Source: a candidate division WWE3 bacterium GW2011_GWC2_41_23
GTDB taxonomy: Bacteria; Patescibacteriota; WWE3; UBA101185; UBA10185
Assembly: GCA_000996895.1 (NCBI GenBank)
Contig: LCBB01000012.1
Span: 1 to 48,094, forward strand
DNA: 48,094 nt
Direction of reading: 5' to 3'
Below the pieces are notes generated by a model, which did no database searches, had not been told where the DNA came from, and saw only the letters and a program-made list of their open reading frames with translations. Shown here piece after piece: positions 43,162 to 48,094 of this stretch (positions are counted from its first letter, which is position 1; the number at the start of each line of letters is the position of its first letter). Both the position numbers and the translations under genes were made by a program.

Positions 43162-44675
43162 TATTCAAGCCCGTAGATACCTTTTGTAACCGAATCTATC
43201 TCGTGTCTAAGCTGAGGAAAAGGGACTCCCTCTCTCGCGGAAACATTTTCTAAAAACCAGAACACCCTTTCCGAATGTCCATAACCAAGTGTCGGGGGCA
43301 TTCCGTATTCAAGCATCTCCACAAAATCTATGTCTAAAAATTGAGCTTCGGCGTCTCCGCTGTCTCTCATTGACTGTTGTTCTTTAAATCTTTCATATTG
43401 ATCGACGGGATCGTTCAGCTCGGAAAATCCGTTGCCAAGTTCTCCTCCCGCTACGATTGGGTGAAATCTCATTGCATATTTGGGGTTAGACGGATTGGCT
43501 TTGGCCAAAGGAGACAAGAATTTTGGCTCATTTACAACAAAAGCGGGTCCCTGAATGTCTTTTCGGATGGTTTTCCAAAGACTGTCCACACCGCGCCCGA
43601 AGTTCATATTTTTGTCTATTTTTATGTGTTTTTTTTCAAGGATTTTTTTGGCATCGTCGAAATCGGAGTTAAAAATATCGAGACCAAACTTTTCTTTGAA
43701 AATTTCAGAATAATCAATTATTTCCCACTCTTTTCCAAAATCAACGTTGAATCCTTTAATCTCAAACTTTTGAGTTCCATAAACTTCTTCCGCGACATAG
43801 CGGAAAAGATTTTTAATAAACTTCATGCCGTCATTCCAGTCGGCATATGCCCAGTAGAATTCCATGGCGATGTGTTCGGGCAAATGTTCGTCGGAAATTC
43901 CTTCGTTTCTAAAGCGGGGCCCTATTTCATAAACTTTTTCGTAGCCCCCGCCAATTAAACGTTTTAAATAAAGTTCCTGGGAAATTCTTAAATAAAAATC
44001 CTGGTCCAGAACATCCATGTGTGTAACAAACGGGTTGGCATCAGCACCGCCGGGGGTCGTTTCCAAAACGGGAATGTTCATTTCCATAAATCCCTGCTTT
44101 TTGAAAAAGTCGCGGTGAGCTTCCCAGAATTTCGATCTTCTTATAAATCTTTGGTAAACGTCGGGGTTTATATTTGTATCAATGTAGCGTCTTCGTAGCC
44201 TGGTTTCTTTATCTTTCAAACCATCCCACATATCAGGAAGGGGCCTGAGCGATTTTGTGAGTATTCTTATTGAAGTTACCTCTACGGATACTTCACCTCT
44301 CTGTGTTTTGGTTAGAATGCCTTTACCTTCGGCAAAATCACCCGAGTCGAGAAGATTGAGTTCTTCAAATCCTATTTCGCTTTTTGTGTGATCCGGGTTA
44401 AGAAGAGCATCTTCTTTTATATATAGTTGTATTTTTCCGGTGGCGTCTTTGAGATCGATAAAAGCAAGTTTTCCGTGTTTTCTAATTGAGACGATTCTTC
44501 CGGATGCAACTACTTCATTACCTTCGAGCTTTTCAAAGGATTCGTGGAAAACAATATTTGAGTGTGATTTGTATGAAGTAGGGGGAAACGGATCTACACC
44601 GAGAGTTTTAAGTTTTTCCAACTTTTCTATCCTGACTTGTCTGAGTTCTGATAAGGTTGCCATTAACTTATTCAA
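43161..44675 (-). CDS. lysS: Lysyl-tRNA synthetase, class II
   Basis: 'RKHGKLAFIDLKDATGKIQLY', 'RRRYIDTNINPDVYQRFIRRSKFWEAHRDFFKKQGFMEMNIPVLETTPGGADANPFVTH'; start may be MATLSELR at 44663. Confidence 0.95.
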   Translation of the reverse strand: MNKLMATLSELRQVRIEKLEKLKTLGVDPFPPTSYKSHSNIVFHESFEKLEGNEVVASGRIVSIRKHGKLAFIDLKDATGKIQLYIKEDALLNPDHTKSEIGFEELNLLDSGDFAEGKGILTKTQRGEVSVEVTSIRILTKSLRPLPDMWDGLKDKETRLRRRYIDTNINPDVYQRFIRRSKFWEAHRDFFKKQGFMEMNIPVLETTPGGADANPFVTHMDVLDQDFYLRISQELYLKRLIGGGYEKVYEIGPRFRNEGISDEHLPEHIAMEFYWAYADWNDGMKFIKNLFRYVAEEVYGTQKFEIKGFNVDFGKEWEIIDYSEIFKEKFGLDIFNSDFDDAKKILEKKHIKIDKNMNFGRGVDSLWKTIRKDIQGPAFVVNEPKFLSPLAKANPSNPKYAMRFHPIVAGGELGNGFSELNDPVDQYERFKEQQSMRDSGDAEAQFLDIDFVEMLEYGMPPTLGYGHSERVFWFLENVSAREGVPFPQLRHEIDSVTKGIYGLE

Positions 44676-44687
44676 TCAGAAACGGCT

Positions 44688-45158
44688 TTAATAATCAATC
44701 TTAAGAATAGTGTAGGTAAGCTTTCCCATGGGAGCTTCTACCTCGATTTTATCTCCGACTCTTTTTCCGACCAACGCGGAACCTAAGGGAGATTCGTGAG
44801 ATATTTTCTTTTCGAGAGGATTTGCTTCGGGGGCTCCTACGATGTGATATTCAATTTCTTCGCTTTCGACTTTTATCTTAACTATGGCGCCCACACCGAT
44901 GACGTCCTTTTTTCCGGTATCGTCGGAAATTTGAGAAGTTTTAATAACTTCCTCAAGTTCGGAAATTCTTCCTTCGATATAGGACTGTTCCTGTTTGGCT
45001 GCGTCGTACTCGGAGTTTTCGGAGATATCACCCATTTCACGGGCTTCTTTTATTCTCTGGGCAACCTCGGTTCTTTTGGCACCACTCAACTCGGCTAATT
45101 CAGTCTTAAGTTTTGTGAGACCTTCTTTTGTAACATAAATAACATCTTTTTTATCCAT
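44688..45158 (-). CDS. greA: Transcription elongation factor GreA
   Basis: 'YVTKEGLTKLKTELAELSGAKRTEVAQRIKEAREMGDISENSEYDAAKQEQSYIEGRISELE'. Confidence 0.95.
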   Translation of the reverse strand: MDKKDVIYVTKEGLTKLKTELAELSGAKRTEVAQRIKEAREMGDISENSEYDAAKQEQSYIEGRISELEEVIKTSQISDDTGKKDVIGVGAIVKIKVESEEIEYHIVGAPEANPLEKKISHESPLGSALVGKRVGDKIEVEAPMGKLTYTILKIDY

Positions 45159-45344
45159 ATGCTTTTATTTCCTTGTCTTTTGAGACTTCAAAAAAATTTC
45201 CCCCAACCTATGACTCGAGGGGGAGAAGCTCTTCGAACGCTATATATTTAACACAAATAAAGAGGGGTGTCAAATGATCAGAACTCTAGGTTACGTTGTT
45301 ATCTCGACAAATTGTAGGCGTTTGGGGGTGTTATAATGCATAAT

Positions 45345-47138
45345 ATGGTGCCGGATTTTGAAATGAAAAAAGAGTGGAATTTCGGTCTTTTATACCGCAA
45401 TGCCGACAAAAAAGACCTTGAAGCCGAGCTTGTAAATTTGGACTTTTCCGCAAAATGGAAGGGCAGAACCGACTATTTGGAAGATCCCGAGGTCCTAAAA
45501 CAGCTTCTGGACGAGGATGAACGCATTTCCGCTACTATAGGTACTTCCGGGAAGCCAGGATATTATTACTGGCTTAAGTACCAGCTCGAGCAGCAAAACA
45601 GTGAAATAAAGGCGGAATTAAGCAAAATCGACGATATCGGCACGTTTTTGGAAAACGAGCTTGAGTTTATTACCCAGGGAATTTCCAGAATACCGGCCGA
45701 AAAACAGCCGCTGTTCTTAAACTATCCGGGGCTATCCGGATATAAACACCTATTACAAAGGTTGTTCGACTCCGCGAAATATTTGTTGACCGAACCGGAA
45801 GAGAAGATTTTGAACCTTACGGCTAAAACCGCGCAAGGTAATTGGGTGAGTATGATTTCCGACTTTCTATCCAGGGAAGAAAGAAAAATTTTAGATGAAG
45901 CCGATAAGGAAAAGGAAGCTAATCTTTCCGAAATTTTGGAAGCTATAAATAGTACAGATAAAAAAGTTAGAGATGCAGCCGGTGTTGCTCTGAATGATAT
46001 TTTTGCAAAACATGCTCCCGCTGCAGAATACGAACTCAACTCCGTTTTGCACAATAAAAAAGTAACCGACGAATTAAGAGGTTTCTCGCGTCCCGACATG
46101 TCCCGTCATTTGGCAGATGATATAGACACGGAAGTGGTAGATAGTTTGATAGAATCTGTAACTTCGAGATTTGATATCTCCCAAAGATTTTATAAATTAA
46201 AGGCTAAGTTGCTGGGCGTGGAAAAACTCCAATATCATGAGAGGAATGTGGATTACGGAAATTCGGGAGAGAAGTATGATTTTAATAAAACGGCAGGATT
46301 AGTTTCCAAGGTTTTTAACGCACTTGATTCTGAGTTCGGTACAATTTTTGAAAACTTTTTAAGAGAAGGAAAGATCGATGTCTTTCCTAAAAAAGGAAAA
46401 GAGTCGGGAGCCTTCTGCGTTCACATGGAAAAAGACCTACCGGTTTTTGTAATGCTTAACCATACCGACAGATTGAATGATGTAACTACCCTGGCTCACG
46501 AAATGGGGCACGCGATTAACTTTGAGCTGATGAAAAAAGAACAGAATGCTCTAAACTGTGGAACTTACACTTGCACCGCCGAGGTCGCCAGCACATTTAT
46601 GGAAGACTTCGTCTTAGATGAGATTGAAAAAGGAGTTGATGAAGCAAGACGTCTGGAGATTTTGATGGAAAGATTAAACGGAGATATTTCTTCAATCCAG
46701 AGACAGGTGGCCTGCTACAACTTTGAAAAAGATTTGCACACTATATATAGGAGTGAGGGATTTTTACCTTTGAAAAGAATCGGTGAGCTGTTTTTAAAGA
46801 ACATGGGGGCTTATATGGGTGAGGCTGTGGAGATGTCGCCGGGAGCCGAAAATTGGTGGGTTTATTGGAGTCACATCCGCAGTTACTTTTATGTTTACTC
46901 TTACGCTTCGGGAGTAATGATCTCGAAATCCTTAAAAAACATGGTTGGGGACGATTTGGGTTTTGTTCAAAAAGTCAAAAATTTTTTGAGCATGGGTACT
47001 TCAGTGTCACCCCGCGAATCATTTGAAGAGTTAGGAATTGATATTGCCGATAAGGGGTTTTGGATGAAGGGTTTGGAAGAACTGGACTCAATGGTGGCGG
47101 AAGCGGAGGAACTGGCACGGAAGCTGGGGAGGGTTTAG
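45345..47138 (+). CDS. M3 family oligoendopeptidase
   Basis: 'TTLAHEMGHAINFELMKKEQ', 'YTCTAEVASTFMEDF'; start revised from 45336 to 45345. Confidence 0.92.
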   Translation: MVPDFEMKKEWNFGLLYRNADKKDLEAELVNLDFSAKWKGRTDYLEDPEVLKQLLDEDERISATIGTSGKPGYYYWLKYQLEQQNSEIKAELSKIDDIGTFLENELEFITQGISRIPAEKQPLFLNYPGLSGYKHLLQRLFDSAKYLLTEPEEKILNLTAKTAQGNWVSMISDFLSREERKILDEADKEKEANLSEILEAINSTDKKVRDAAGVALNDIFAKHAPAAEYELNSVLHNKKVTDELRGFSRPDMSRHLADDIDTEVVDSLIESVTSRFDISQRFYKLKAKLLGVEKLQYHERNVDYGNSGEKYDFNKTAGLVSKVFNALDSEFGTIFENFLREGKIDVFPKKGKESGAFCVHMEKDLPVFVMLNHTDRLNDVTTLAHEMGHAINFELMKKEQNALNCGTYTCTAEVASTFMEDFVLDEIEKGVDEARRLEILMERLNGDISSIQRQVACYNFEKDLHTIYRSEGFLPLKRIGELFLKNMGAYMGEAVEMSPGAENWWVYWSHIRSYFYVYSYASGVMISKSLKNMVGDDLGFVQKVKNFLSMGTSVSPRESFEELGIDIADKGFWMKGLEELDSMVAEAEELARKLGRV

Positions 47139-47170
47139 AATGCGTTCTACTATATCAGAAGTATTTTAAA

Positions 47171-47464
47171 CTACGAAATAGATTCTTGCATGTAATCTAC
47201 GACAATTTCGATTATCTTCTTCACATTTTCATTACAATTCTTAAATTTGATTTTATCTAACACGACAGCACCCTGCTCCCGAAATAGACCACTCAGAAGA
47301 GCATGTATAAAAGATTGGGTCACCGCTTGAACACCTTCAAAATCCAAGATCACGTCTTTTCCGTTTTTCAAAGCGGGGGCTATTTCATTAATTCTCAAAT
47401 CTCTCGCTAAGTCTTTGTTTTCAGCAAAACTTGTAGTGAGGGAAAAAAGCTTCATCTCTTTCAT
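47171..47464 (-). CDS. DUF4325 STAS-like domain protein
   Basis: 'IAPALKNGKDVILDFEGVQAVTQSFIHALLSGLFREQG'; overlaps the upstream ATPase stop. Confidence 0.75.
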   Translation of the reverse strand: MKEMKLFSLTTSFAENKDLARDLRINEIAPALKNGKDVILDFEGVQAVTQSFIHALLSGLFREQGAVVLDKIKFKNCNENVKKIIEIVVDYMQESIS

Positions 47465-48093
47465 ATAAATATAGCTCTTTTATAAATTTCCTTTTTTCTC
47501 GTTTTTATGGCTTCCGAAATCGTTTTTCTAATAAGTTCTAATAGATTTGAAAATTCCTCCGTTGAATCAAGACTTATATCTATGCCCACAGCAGTGCCCT
47601 GCCAATAAGGAAAATCCTCTCCACCGGAGTGGTTGTCTTTAAACGGGTCTGCCGACAAAGTCACCCGCTTTGTACGTTTTGTCCTTAAGAGTTTGTACAT
47701 TGCGTTACCGCTGTAAATCATAAAGAAGTTTCTGTTTACTTTAGCGATCGATTTGATAAAAAACAGTCCGGCCCCGGCATTGTAATCTGTACCTCCTAAA
47801 TTCCTGGTAGTTCCTGTTATACCCGGAGTAAGAGCTAGGCCGATTGCCTCCAGGTCAGAGTCTGCATTGTGGGAAACACTAATAGTATTTTGTATACCTA
47901 CCCCTGTATCCACAATACCAAGCCGGATAGTGTTAGTTTTCTGATAATACTGCGCACAAAAGAGAGCTCCTATTTTCGAGTCAGCGTGTTCAAACACATT
48001 TGCGCCTAATTCGCTTATTATGTACTTTATAGGTTCTGCTTGTATTGGATCCAGGTGTAGTAAGGGAACCATATCCTGAATAAATTTAGTCAA
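47461..48093 (-). CDS. GHKL-type ATP-binding protein, truncated by window end
   Basis: N-box 'KYIISELGANVFEHADS', G1 'LGIVDTGVGI', 'NAGAGLFFIKSIAK'. Confidence 0.8.
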   Translation of the reverse strand: MTKFIQDMVPLLHLDPIQAEPIKYIISELGANVFEHADSKIGALFCAQYYQKTNTIRLGIVDTGVGIQNTISVSHNADSDLEAIGLALTPGITGTTRNLGGTDYNAGAGLFFIKSIAKVNRNFFMIYSGNAMYKLLRTKRTKRVTLSADPFKDNHSGGEDFPYWQGTAVGIDISLDSTEEFSNLLELIRKTISEAIKTRKKEIYKRAIFI

Positions 48094-48094
48094 A

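Noticed and set aside
43377-43958. Plus-strand 193-aa ORF inside lysS
   Set aside because: Antisense to an unambiguous lysyl-tRNA synthetase.
1-48094. CRISPR array or Cas genes
   Set aside because: No regularly spaced direct repeats or Cas-like proteins seen; the only tandem repeat noted is inside the DUF5320 gene.

Overview
The window looks chromosomal and is dense with short-spaced genes. Gene content and style suggest a Patescibacteria/CPR-type bacterium, but that assignment is inference and no phylogeny was run. Modules read from sequence: a 5' fragment of RNase P RNA at the left edge; a cell-envelope block (MltG, FtsE, FtsX, EnvC/M23-like, VanZ-like); TsaE and a short TsaB-like protein; an epimerase and glycosyltransferases; a DsbA-like plus VKOR oxidative-folding pair; a PadR-ABC-HlyD efflux operon; tRNA-Pro(GGG), tRNA-Gln(CTG) and tRNA-Glu(CTC); a KamB/NpmA-like 16S A1408 methyltransferase divergent from TruB; UppS, peroxiredoxin, cupin GPI, SurA_N-like and TspO; an SGNH hydrolase plus acyltransferase-3 pair; a stress-membrane cluster (RHH, GlsB, YggT, GlsB, amidase); a DUF5320-DUF134-YibE/F-thioredoxin/CcdA operon; an AadA/DUF4111-type nucleotidyltransferase bracketed by tRNA 3'-end fragments; NYN, VanW, DUF4349, SpoU methylase, HD, LysS, GreA and an M3 peptidase; and a GHKL ATPase plus DUF4325 STAS-like pair at the right edge. 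Most striking: (1) two exported proteins, the M23/EnvC-like protein and the DsbA-like protein, have their catalytic domain motifs in circularly permuted order; (2) a chromosomal NpmA/KamB-like methyltransferase shares an overlapping divergent promoter with TruB; (3) a recurrent '-10 box, 6-7 nt, start codon' arrangement suggests leaderless initiation and moves several start codons; (4) unannotated micro-ORFs (an H1-like basic peptide with a structured leader, an RHH regulator with a promoter-embedded operator). No transposase, integrase or CRISPR array was found. All family calls are by eye, with no database search.
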